From: Bodo saltans
Taxonomy: Eukaryota > Euglenozoa > Kinetoplastea > Eubodonida > Bodonidae
Length of the DNA stretch: 30,563 nucleotides
Direction: 5' to 3'
NCBI GenBank assembly: GCA_001460835.1
Contig: CYKH01000197.1
Location: forward strand, 1-30,563
Position numbers and translations under genes: made by a program. A model generated the notes under the pieces. That model searched no databases. It worked only from the letters and a program-made list of their open reading frames with translations, and was not told the DNA's origin. Below, piece by piece: positions 10,001 through 17,700 of the stretch. How positions within the stretch are numbered: the stretch's first letter is position 1; each line of letters starts with the position of its first letter.

Positions 10001-11318
10001 GGCGGTGAGCATCTTCATTTTCTTCAAGGCGTGCCTTGACCTGCAGCAGCTGAAGTCGTACGCTGGGTCGACGCACGAGTTCGCGGACAAGAACGGGAAC
10101 ACGATCCGGGACGTGCTGCGGCAGTCGCCGTGCTACCGCGCTGTGAACAAGCGCGTTGGGATGGTGGAGATCCTGCGCGAGGGTGCGCTGGAGCGGAGCT
10201 ACTTCCGGATCCTGTCGGTGAGCTCTGAGAACCTGCGCGACTTCAGCAAGGAGGAGGTGATCAAGTCTGTGGACCGGTCGAGCGACAACAAGCGGCTGCA
10301 GGACTACTTCGAGCAGTGCAACAAGCTGATGCTTGAGCTGGACTCGTACGCTGCGATGCAGGACTCGCCGCTGCTTGCGTTCATCCAGGACTACGCGTCT
10401 GAGTTCGACGTGCTGGGGCTGCTGGTTGTGTTCACGATCAACCTGATCATGCTGATCACGTACAAGGCGCAGGAGAACATCTACGACGACCCGGTTGCGC
10501 CTGAGATCCGGCGCGCGGTGGACGTGCTTGCGATCATCCTGATTGTGCTGCAGTGCATGCTGTTCGTGAACTTCTTCTTTGGCCCGACGCGGGTGTACCT
10601 GCAGGGGTGCTGGCTGCGGTGGCAGGAGTCGAAGGTGGAGGAGCTGCTGGACGAGCACCGCGCCGGGCTGTCGATTGAGCCGATCGAGGAGGACGTTGAC
10701 TTCTTGGCGGAGGTGACGCCTGTGCAGTACTACCTGCAGTCTGCGTACTACATCTTGCAGTTCGGGAAGTTCTACCAGCTCTCGCTGTACCTGCTGTGCG
10801 CGGTGATGGGATACGCTCAGTCGCCGATTTGGTTCAGCATCCAGCTCCTACAAATCACAAGCAAAAGTGCAATGCTCAACAACATTGTCTTGGTCCTGAG
10901 TAATTACGCAGCGAGCATCGCGCTCACGTTCTTGCTAGCGTTGTTTGTATGCTTCATCTTCGCAAGCATCTGTTTCTACTACTTCTCGGAACTTTTTGAC
11001 GCACACGCGCTGCAGCGGCCTGGAGAAGATTGCGACACGATCTGGAGATGTTTTCTGAACCATGTGGACAGCGTTCGAACTGACGGTGGGGTGGGCGATG
11101 TCGTTGTCAAACCATCGTGGAATGGCCCGAGTTACTTGGGTGTGTCCTTCTATTTCTTGAGCTTGATTTTCTTTGCGTCCGTGAAGATTGTGGCGTTGCA
11201 GCTTGTGTTTGGCGGTGATGGGATACGCTCAGTCGCCGATTTGGTTCAGCATCCAGCTCCTACAAATCACAAGCAAAAGTCAACTTCTTTACAACGTTGT
11301 CTTGGCCATTTCAACTAA
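4029..11318 (+). CDS. IP3 receptor/RyR-family Ca2+ release channel, start and end abnormal
   Basis: One very long frame; residues here count from 4107. IP3R homology already begins at 4029 (NKTLLFCEARRGFLV...), but no in-frame ATG exists until 4164, and the nearby ATG at 4028 is in another frame. Order: Ins145-type beta-trefoil (N-terminus to about 190); MIR region (about 190-300, SLFILEYADPQRGGMIECG); RIH-like helical regions (about 400-620, 1190-1400); RIA-type region (about 1770-1880, LQLLCEGHFEDLQHYL, then IQGPCKSNQDF); TM1 about 2100; TM2 about 2135-2158; TM3-4 about 2204-2231; TM5 about 2258-2293; selectivity filter DGGVGD about 2328; TM6 from about 2345. TM6 is cut at LVFG, then 36 out-of-frame residues lead to a stop. 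IP3 receptors release Ca2+ from ER or acidocalcisomes. Codons are almost all GC-ending up to about 10808, then revert to local usage. It may be a pseudogene, a recombinant or a misassembly. Confidence 0.88.
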   Translation, partial: CYGNKTLLFCEARRGFLVGTNSALAPVGVRPNTKDEPLRFERAVFMIVPGDGEWTGAAAHDGEEVKFGQVVRLIHTMHQKPVAQHVNLHAMVNKANQRVTLDKAGATATGGSATPDVYDRWRIMPRYRLRGEGERVCSTDHVVFQSVSGEVAFLHVSSTRDATADGCFEVNCGSVAEGFEVRLYDADDSRDVRALRGGQCVALFHKQEGRGLSVEPRNGMCLLDPVDHVETSEEAPSVQQGATRAHSYKSLFILEYADPQRGGMIECGRRSMYRLKALCNGEYLCVRPSAPASAPVTAAQQRPQHLDPQEQALALSDGDVRIADVVEAAKNALFDVVLSAKSDDPGTLFVFHQGGDDQSSTLRDGCRVFLEAPMVGSGGLWVVAGEAIEPRHLRELLDAPTAEQKPLSLACREEKSMRDGLQVHRLPGDEYEELSIVLSLLPPLQAYAEAMTSGVLEGSLVQQVLENVRHLKRLCFVQGRGSTMLSAGSEVDGVANALGQLLLLRQGVPQLCVDILRATLESVLIDSSLLNSMEEVRAPTTQEASAFAESSSPLRRRDSTVGADGAPLVKYADILDLLNSCFALILAVVRGQPGHARELSLHLQFLVSCCRVLPSAVECVAEFYRNNVQLVKTPGDTKSLHFFLDMLAERGRDTSILEIVTLFAMCGDEGIAESQQLIVERLLRHKEMCKALMLPVTTSGDVLQVGVPVSYGGLPHERALPTADESVDAVAMIPITRLKDVVGSAYAQHGRNRPLPYFTQQVLLLAAVCAGRSSSSTLAVQQLIPPELMLPLLECEGMAPELHAAFVRLFTLSLVEVAGSPDLFERTRSIRHVIDEPQLTESYTLEEDVPGILVRAKRFALRYLQQNGAAARADVPHVLELDSVAMLTMSLLKRGSFALEEYARLVAVLTEVLRSGDHELPTTSDVELVQALRHVLGILGRLADFLLTRDVFDVVTSFVRGMPLRHLSQFHDLSPTSKIGDSSKKRVQARGADAVDAKLNSLFSLGQATGGAAEFDCLADLLLVLMVVSRTASWELRSDAIRLFCRLTNYPGELLLAVQRVQLLTSAASAEFYGRVKLVAAELDAFSRLPLSPSTVGMGEAALARIETLLTQRDCGAMIEKIAMLRHAEVPQMLLRVLHGMPMPPKEDVRLFVFNVVGLLQTMGQEPLVLELLAASVPSFVHLTTHDMDVLSLLRTIYCGKPLMAMQVPVRVVREVVACLSLEHSAAHALQLLRELIATKDPGGKYISKNQRAVWKALVADAGSARLLRLRGTWTGRRGTARRDQLLQSEEYFNHSGPLRLHVSLMEVLFLTAKTNELVKAEEIRDELFGPNSVDELIEIVTNQRLPVFYRFRFVNVLQVTVVQDAACVSSLFSHRAFPDFVRLCCVDVNRCLQLLDGKCANPADAELIARVERQVLRREPRTSFEEAIEQRRTSLEFYLEHVVLGIVPCLKHLVGRFVKGTARLSQTVRQHLVGVVNELVDCICDLLRQVFVLNSFHDYKFFQSRISRKKPRDFLVHAAKNSFCGSGRWADDIESLAESIPLEDADESDEHDRLHSSAADEKALTSKWLGFVRKHLELGCPLDPERLYASGAGLILRSGGRGTQFVRKLILSLCDLPMLEQARVLDLLRQVVGVRDGDEADDSVLLRLDACAVAVEGDDAESGANALGGLGVLGVLTLSKPMEDRQEILASYFADQPHMQVLPAVTQLMSRGTGAARAAALRCALVLLEGGHRRMQESLCASVSQRSDEDLFIVMRSRMQQCRDALRSYRYAMRRGAREEAVMVLGSLETVVRELRYLQLLCEGHFEDLQHYLRRQPDNHVSVNVLESLVELLEVAVSVVDANTYALTMQLLETITETIQGPCKSNQDFFVTVNAAEFLTALMVLPLNQATLTETEVRAMRAQSLTVLLALIEGRMEVLFLGGLISKLDLRQMGRAMEQSAREYEARWGALEEHRGVLARSFGFVRRILSYVEKIYKTDERDETQDELCVAVSIFIFFKACLDLQQLKSYAGSTHEFADKNGNTIRDVLRQSPCYRAVNKRVGMVEILREGALERSYFRILSVSSENLRDFSKEEVIKSVDRSSDNKRLQDYFEQCNKLMLELDSYAAMQDSPLLAFIQDYASEFDVLGLLVVFTINLIMLITYKAQENIYDDPVAPEIRRAVDVLAIILIVLQCMLFVNFFFGPTRVYLQGCWLRWQESKVEELLDEHRAGLSIEPIEEDVDFLAEVTPVQYYLQSAYYILQFGKFYQLSLYLLCAVMGYAQSPIWFSIQLLQITSKSAMLNNIVLVLSNYAASIALTFLLALFVCFIFASICFYYFSELFDAHALQRPGEDCDTIWRCFLNHVDSVRTDGGVGDVVVKPSWNGPSYLGVSFYFLSLIFFASVKIVALQLVFGGDGIRSVADLVQHPAPTNHKQKSTSLQRCLGHFN
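10800..10868 (+). repeat. 69-bp exact direct repeat, copy 1
   Basis: The sequence from gcggtgatgggatacgctca to gcaaaagt is identical to 11212-11280. It encodes the segment just before and into TM5 (VMGYAQSPIWFSIQLLQITSKS). The flanking bases differ on both sides. The change from GC-ending to ordinary codons occurs inside this copy. Confidence 0.97.
11212..11280 (+). repeat. 69-bp exact direct repeat, copy 2
   Basis: Second perfect copy, 412 bp downstream of the first. As 412 is not a multiple of 3, this copy is read out of phase in the long channel frame and in phase in the downstream 11218-12135 frame. The upstream copy's TM6 is interrupted exactly at the junction. Confidence 0.97.
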
Positions 11319-12135
11319 TGGTGCCAGTCTCCTTCTGACATTAGTGTTGATGCTTTGTGTTGTGTTTGTGTTCGCCAGCATTTCGTTCTACTACTTCTCA
11401 GAGCTGTACAGTCCCCAAGTGAGCGGCATGGACGGGTTTGATTGCAACACGCTTCTGCAGTGCTGGCTCATACATATCGATGGGATTCGCTCTGGTGGTG
11501 GCGTTGGCGACAACGCAGCCGCGCCGTCGTTCCACACCGGCGGCCAGGGGTACTCCTTCTATGTATTTCGCCTGATGTTTTTCATCATTGTGGTGATTAT
11601 CTTTTTGAACATCGTGTTTGGTATCATCGTCGATAGCTTCGCGCAACTTCGTGAAGATCGTGAGTTCGTCGAAATGGACCAAGTCTCGAAGTGTTTTATT
11701 TGCGGCGTGGAGCAGAACGAATTTGACCGCGTTGCGCCTGGCGGCTTCGATCACCACATTCGCACTGAGCACAACATGTGGCACTACCTGTTCTTCCTGC
11801 ACTACATCAAGAAGAAGGACAAAGCGAACTTGAGCGGACAGGAGTCACACGTGTGGAAGAAGGTGAAGGCGAAGGAGCCGTCGTTCTTCCCGATTGGTCG
11901 TGCGATGATGCTTCAGACGGAGCTGATTGAACAAGACGCCGAAGAGACCAAGAAGTTAGAGTTGTACCGTGGAGTCATGGAGAGCATCGTGTCCAAGTAC
12001 TCCATCGATGTTGAGATGAAAATAGAGGGGTTTGGTGAGCGCCTAGAGGGAGTTGAACACGCCATTTTAGGACGTAGCGATCTGCTTGGCGCGTCCACAA
12101 CCTCGAGACGGTCGTTGAAGATGAGTGGCGCTTAG
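11218..12135 (+). CDS. Second IP3R-family pore and C-terminal module (5'-truncated paralogue)
   Basis: From the ATG at 11218 the frame gives 305 aa, but it begins in mid-protein, so this is a fragment or a downstream part of the gene above. It has TM5 (LLLTLVLMLCVVFVFASISFYYF), the canonical filter SGGGVGD, TM6 (FIIVVIIFLNIVFGIIVDSFAQLRED), then the IP3R C-terminal zinc-binding segment CFICG...HHIRTEHNMWHYL and a charged helical tail. The corresponding part of the upstream copy is clearly divergent (SFYYFSEL and GGVGD shared, most other positions changed), so it derives from a different paralogue. Deleting the 412 bp between repeat copies would join 4029-10868 to 11281-12135 in one frame. Whether this is expressed alone, joined, or not at all is open. 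Confidence 0.85.
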   Translation: MGYAQSPIWFSIQLLQITSKSQLLYNVVLAISTNGASLLLTLVLMLCVVFVFASISFYYFSELYSPQVSGMDGFDCNTLLQCWLIHIDGIRSGGGVGDNAAAPSFHTGGQGYSFYVFRLMFFIIVVIIFLNIVFGIIVDSFAQLREDREFVEMDQVSKCFICGVEQNEFDRVAPGGFDHHIRTEHNMWHYLFFLHYIKKKDKANLSGQESHVWKKVKAKEPSFFPIGRAMMLQTELIEQDAEETKKLELYRGVMESIVSKYSIDVEMKIEGFGERLEGVEHAILGRSDLLGASTTSRRSLKMSGA

Positions 12136-12256
12136 ACCATCTTAGGAAAGAATCAGCAAAGAATCAATCTAGATCCCCTCCTTGAATGTCATAGATGCTT
12201 AGATACACTCACACGAACGACACATGCAAATAAGAGGCCATTTTTACCCCTCTCTT

Positions 12257-12304
12257 GTTGTTATTCTTGGAGCTTTTTTTTTTTGTTTGTGAAACTTAAT
12301 CCAG
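12257..12304 (+). promoter_or_regulatory. Probable SL trans-splice acceptor for the WW/KYGPEP gene
   Basis: A T-run near 12274-12284 is followed by the first strong AG at 12303-12304, just before the ATG at 12328. The frame opens upstream at a TTG that would lie before this acceptor, so 12328 is preferred as start. Confidence 0.5.
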
Positions 12305-12327
12305 GATTCCTTGATTTCTCTTGGAAG

Positions 12328-14472
12328 ATGTCGGACGCACCAAGTCCACCAGCAGAATGGAAGGTCGGAACCAGTGTGTACACACGAGTCGCTCAAGGCG
12401 AGAAGGTCTACGCAGTCCTCGCTGGGTGCACTGTTCAAGATGCCGCCTACACATTTGCAGTTCGTTGGGATGCCAACAGCAAAAACTTTTACTTTTCGAA
12501 TCTAGCAACAAAAGAAAAGGTGTGGGAGTTGCCGCAACTTGCCGCGCCTGCAAATGCAGCGGCCCCTCCTCGACCTCCTCTCCCTGCCTCGGCCGGTAAT
12601 GATTTCAAGCGGCGCGTGACGGCTATCTACCAAGTCCATTGTCCTGAAAAGGTTGACCAGGTCGATGCTCTATTGGCGCAATATCCAGGAAGGGAAGAAC
12701 AGTGCATCGCAGTACTTGTGAAGAAGTACGGTCCGGAAGGAGGATCAACAGCAGCAGGCACTACTGGCGGATCGTATGAAGACCGTGTGCGACGATTCTA
12801 CGACGTCTATTGCCCTGCAAAAGCTCATACCGCGCTGAAGCAGCTGGAGAAGTACAAAGGACAGGAAGATGCTCTCATAAGAGCGTTGATTGAGAAATAC
12901 GGCCCGGAGCCTTTGGCTGTTCGGGCACCACAGCAAACCACTTCCCCGGTCACCACAAGCTTGAAGGTGGAGAAGGAAGCGGGCAACAACGGCTCCTCGG
13001 CACCGCCGCCGCGATCAGCTGCCGGAATCGCTACCCCACCGCCGCCACCGCCTTCTGCTTCCGCATCGTCTGAGGGCCCAAGCAATACGTCCGTCACACA
13101 ACCACCGAGCGGCGATAGCTCTCCCTCGCCTCCGCCACCAGAGAATAGCTCGCTCTCCACGAAGCCCAAGTTCGCTGCGGCAGTGACGATGGTCACCCAG
13201 GCAAACAAAGGACAGGGGAGCGCTGTGAGCACATCTTCTGTGGCCCTCATGGAGGCTCAGAACCGAGAAAAGATTTTAGTCAGCTTCGTGGAGGATCGTG
13301 AGCTGCGATTGCAAGAGGCTCATCAGCGGTACGAAGCGGCATCGCATGCGTTGGATTCACTACGGAAAACAAATCGAGATCTCGTCGCGGAGATGGAAGC
13401 GATGCGACGAACTGTTGACCAGGAGGTGCACACCGCTAGGCTTGACATGGATGAACTAAGAGAAAAGACGCAGCTGGCGAAGAACGAGTGGCACCGAGAA
13501 AAACAACGACTTCAGTCGGCCGTGGATGATGCTGCCGAGAACTCCAGCAAGAAACTGCAACTTGAACGCCTCCGTCTGGAGGAACAGGCAGTCAAATTCA
13601 TCGGGGAGAAGGCCCAGCTCCAGAGTGACCTCCACAAAGCGAAGCAGGAGCTCGACGAGCAGCAAGGAAGGTCCGTCGATCTTATAACCGTCCTCGAGAA
13701 TAGAGATAAGGAACACCAGCGTCTACTCCGCCAGATTGATGACCTTCAGCGGACTGTTGAGGGGGTTGCCAAAGCAACTCGAGAAACTCAAACGGAAAAC
13801 CTTGATATGCTGGAGACGTTTCGGGTAGGTGACGGCTCACCACCGGGACGAGGCACCACAGAGCAACACAAAGACCCGCGCTCACTCTCGTACTCGCCTG
13901 AGTCCACACCACACAACCATCATGGGACCAGCAGCAGCGGGCCTAAGCACACCTCCGCCACGCTGTCCGCCATCGAAGAGTTTGATCGTGTGATGGCCGC
14001 AGATAAGTTTCGTCGGGCAGAGTTGGACACGTGGAAGACCAAGTGCAAACTCTTGGAGAGGCAGCTGCATAGTATGAAAGACCAAGCCGGGTTTACGTTC
14101 CCCACGTCACCCTCGTCGAAGCACCCAAATGACAGCGTTCACGCCACTCAACAGTTACGATCTCTGCGCGCCACCATCGGTGCACTTCGCAATTCGAACC
14201 GCGCTCTTGAGAGTAAAGTGGGAGAGCTGGAGCTACGACTCATGGCCCAGCCGACAGTTGAACTTGAACATCCTCACAGTTCTCCCCACGACGAGGAGGA
14301 TCACGACGTGCTCCGCTTGCGAGAAGCGGTCCGACTTCTTAAAGAGCGGTTGGAGGAGTCACAAGTAGCAGGACGACAACAGAAGCGAGAAATTCAAGAG
14401 CTGCGAGGACAGCTCATGAAGCATATGAGCACAAGCTCATCCTCGCCACTTCACCAACAGTATCGAAGGTAG
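12328..14472 (+). CDS. WW-like, KYGPEP-repeat, coiled-coil protein of unknown function
   Basis: 714 aa. Residues about 46-69 (VRWDANSKNFYFSNLATKEKVWELP) resemble the second half of a WW domain, with aromatic YF and final W..P. Two related units follow at 93-137 and 150-195, with the pattern RVxxFYxxYCPxK...LxxYxGxExxLIxxLIxKYGPEP. I associate this repeat with kinetoplastid proteins, and it supports the organism call. Residues about 205-290 are low-complexity Pro/Ser (runs of PPPPPP). From about 305 to 485 and again from about 560 to 710 the heptad pattern and Glu/Arg/Gln content predict long coiled coils, separated by a Ser/His-rich linker. No catalytic motif or membrane segment is seen. A cytoskeletal or flagellar scaffold is a reasonable inference, not shown. 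The start is the first ATG after the splice acceptor. Confidence 0.85.
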   Translation: MSDAPSPPAEWKVGTSVYTRVAQGEKVYAVLAGCTVQDAAYTFAVRWDANSKNFYFSNLATKEKVWELPQLAAPANAAAPPRPPLPASAGNDFKRRVTAIYQVHCPEKVDQVDALLAQYPGREEQCIAVLVKKYGPEGGSTAAGTTGGSYEDRVRRFYDVYCPAKAHTALKQLEKYKGQEDALIRALIEKYGPEPLAVRAPQQTTSPVTTSLKVEKEAGNNGSSAPPPRSAAGIATPPPPPPSASASSEGPSNTSVTQPPSGDSSPSPPPPENSSLSTKPKFAAAVTMVTQANKGQGSAVSTSSVALMEAQNREKILVSFVEDRELRLQEAHQRYEAASHALDSLRKTNRDLVAEMEAMRRTVDQEVHTARLDMDELREKTQLAKNEWHREKQRLQSAVDDAAENSSKKLQLERLRLEEQAVKFIGEKAQLQSDLHKAKQELDEQQGRSVDLITVLENRDKEHQRLLRQIDDLQRTVEGVAKATRETQTENLDMLETFRVGDGSPPGRGTTEQHKDPRSLSYSPESTPHNHHGTSSSGPKHTSATLSAIEEFDRVMAADKFRRAELDTWKTKCKLLERQLHSMKDQAGFTFPTSPSSKHPNDSVHATQQLRSLRATIGALRNSNRALESKVGELELRLMAQPTVELEHPHSSPHDEEDHDVLRLREAVRLLKERLEESQVAGRQQKREIQELRGQLMKHMSTSSSSPLHQQYRR

Positions 14473-14789
14473 AGAGGGAGGGAAGCGAGCAAGCTGGTGG
14501 ATGGGTGTTGCAACAAATGTGTGTTAACCGTTTGTTGTATTTTTTGCAGTGCGTGGCAGACAGGGCCACCCAACCTCGCTCAACATTTTTTCTTTTGTAC
14601 GACATCTTATTTTGGAAGTTGACTCAGCGGACCGCTTATGAAAGTTTGGAAACAAAGGAAAAGAAGTTTCAACTAACGATGAAGTTGCTCAGTCCTCCTC
14701 TTATTTTTTTTCCCCTTGTTGTGATTTTTTTTTTTTTGTGTGACCAAACAAGAAAGTAGCAAATAACAGCGTAGACGTTAGGGGTTGCG
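14473..14789 (+). other. Spacer with two candidate trans-splice acceptors
   Basis: No gene seen. It holds a classical acceptor tttgttgtattttttgcag (AG 14548-14549) and a stronger tract 14692-14735 rich in C/T with a long T-run, followed by AG at 14751-14752. Using the first site would put two short upstream frames (ATGs at 14639 and 14679) in the leader, so the second is more likely for the gene at 14790. Confidence 0.6.
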
Positions 14790-17700
14790 ATGTTGTCAAG
14801 CAAAGTGGCGAGTAGTAGAGCATCAGCATCTGTGCGAGTTCCGAAGCCGCCCCCAGGTGGGGCCGCGATGCGTTCGTCGTCGGTTGCGCAGCAGCAGCAG
14901 CAAGGCGCGGCGGCGTCATTAGCGACAGCGACAATAACATCCGCGACGATTGCTATCGCGTCGTTTGACGACTTGCTCCGGCTGCTGGAGGACCCGTCTA
15001 GTGCAACTCAGTACGAACGCCATGCTGCGGAGTTGAGGCTCGTCGTGGAGGCCTCATCCAAGGGATTCGCCGTCAAGCATGCATTATCTGAAGTGCCTCG
15101 CGTCGCGACACACCTGTGTCGAGCTATTCAACGAGAACGCGCGGGTGCTCGTGTAGCGTGTCTGTTTGAACCGCTGGTAGCACTGGTCAAGGTGGCGGCA
15201 TTACCACTCAGCGCCCGGACTCTAGACGACCAACGCAATGTACAACAGGGAATCGGAAACATTGCCGACGCCATAGCTTCCTTGCTCCTCCTCCCCCATC
15301 CCCAGATAAGGGCCGAGGCAGCATGCACCCTTCAAAAGATGTTCTCTTTCATCCGTGACCAGTGCGGGGACGATGTCAATCCTTCAGTTGATGCACACTT
15401 AAACCAAAAACGCAAGGAGTATTGGACCGCCATTCAGCCCCAAACAATCCAAGCGATCGTTGCGGCGTGGAGTAGCGCGCTTGGCGTCGCGGTGGCTCAC
15501 AAAAAAGACGTGGCAGCGCAAGAGGTAGCGGCGAAGAAAGGAGACGATGACGAGGACCCTGATGAAGGCGTGCTCGCACCGATTCGGACACCGGCCACGG
15601 ATGCAAACGCTGCCGAAATGGTCCACTTGCTCAAAGCTTGTGTCGAACTCTCGCACTACGCTTCCCTCTGCTGTTCGCTAACAGATGCAGGTGCGGCGCT
15701 CTTGACGTGCCGAACCATGCAAATCTGCTCCCCTGGGGACCGCCGTCTTGGCCTATCCGTTGAGCTTCTGTGGAACTTGCTGGAACTGCATGAGCACACT
15801 GCCGAAGCATGCGCCAACCCTGCCGCTATCCAGGCACTTTACGAAGTGTTCATTGCGGTCTTACAATCTGGGCACAAAAAGAAGGACAGAGAAGTACGAA
15901 ATGATTTGATCATCTTAGTGACGATGATTGCCAAGTGCCCAGATAGTTTGCCTCTCCTCGTTCCCTTTGCGGAGCTTCTTCTAGATCTTAGCTGCGGCGC
16001 TGAGAGAGAGACGTCTAACATTCACATCCACCCCAAATTTCATCACACGACGAACCACGAAGAGCTTCAGATGAAAGTCCTTGCGTGGAATGCGCTGGAG
16101 CACTTGTGTCAAGGTAGCGACACCTACGCCAAAGCCATTTTTGACTGGGGATTGCTTGACGTTCTGCTTCTCTACATCAACATTCGGTGCGAGCAGCCCG
16201 CCGTAGTGAGGTGGTCAACAGAGCAACTTCTTGACCTACAGCGCAACGTCCTCAACATTTTGCTCCTCTTAGCCCCGTCAGCAGCCGAACATTTTAGGGA
16301 GGCCGCGGCCATTCCCATATTAGTAGAGTACACCCATGAATGCCCGGATAAGCCTCTCCGCAATCTTGCAGTGGCGGTGCTAGCAGCCATTGCACGGACT
16401 CCGATGCGTAAGCAGCTCGCCGACTGCGGAATCATCCAGCTTGCCCTTGAGTTGCTGCAGGAGGTCGACCAAGTCGACAATGTTCTCCGTGTTGATTGTC
16501 TGTGCATCTTGGCGGATGTAGTAGATCGCGATGCTCAGCTGCAAGAGGAATTTCTGCAGTGGGACGGCATCACGACTGTGCTGCCACTGCTGCGGTTCGA
16601 GCCTGACTATTTCACGGACCTTAAAGATGCGGTCGTTTTTAACGCACTGGATGCGACGTGGAGCTGCGTGACCGGATCTACTGCGTGTGAGGCTGCACTT
16701 GTGCGCGAAGATGGTGTTCATGACATCCTCGGGGTGTTAGAAACTTGTCCAGGCTCGATGAAGCGCTTCCCCTTGACATGCCTTGCGGACTTGCTTCGCC
16801 ACCCCTCTGCGGTTGTCGAGTTCCGAGGTTGGGTGAGTGAGCGTACGGGTAGGAGTGCTGCTCAGTTGCTGCTATCGCTGTGGACTGGTGGTGGCGGTAA
16901 TAGTGCCGATGATACACACAACGCAACGTTTCTTGATGAGAGCTCGACGTCTCATCAGGACGGAGTTTTTATTGGCCTCAGGTCCATTGGTGCTTCCACC
17001 AAACGCACAACACTCAGTGCTCGTCCCCCCAGCGCATCCGGCGTCGCTGCGGCTGACACCGCCGATGTGCCGGCGCATCACCACGTAGACCCTAACATCA
17101 ACAGTGAGGGCCTTCTGATGCAGCGGAATGGATTGATCAAAGTTCCTACCGACATCTCTGAGATTGTGGAGGAAAACACAATCAACTTTAAAGTGTATTG
17201 CTGTTTCCTGCAGGTGGGCATGGACGACCACAAGGAGTTGACGGCACTAGAGCGCAGCGTGCTTGCCTCCGTGCAAGTATTCGCGGAGTTGTGTAAGGAT
17301 GAGGTGTGGACCGCTGTGGCAGACTCGATTGAGAACGACGGACTTCAGGCGGTCGCGGCGGATACTGAAAAGTTGCGGCGCGTTCGTGCGGTGGCGCTTG
17401 CGCGGTGCGAAGAGTTACAGAGCACACGACAGTCGCTGCGGCAAGCCCACGAAGATCAAGTACAAGCAAGCGAGGACACGTTCTATAAGACGCTTATCAA
17501 GAAGACAGATGAGAAGGCTCCTACGTCAAAAAGCAGCACGCTGTCGATTACAGAGGCAAAGATTCGGAAAGCCCTCATGCTCAAAGCAAGTTTTAAGGCA
17601 GCGATGGCGAAGCAGCAAGCACACCGCACCGGTGGTGGCCTTACGCCGAAAGTACCGGTGGCGCCTGGTCAAGCCACCCCCCTACAAGTCGCGTTCACCG

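Noticed and set aside
10869-11318. Programmed ribosomal frameshift in the channel gene
   Set aside because: The frame change is caused by a duplicated 412-bp unit with exact repeat ends, not by a slippery site. A frameshift would also produce two pores in series.
14505-14759. 84-residue open frame before the CFAP69-like gene
   Set aside because: It begins at GTG, and its hydrophobic end is a translated polypyrimidine tract.
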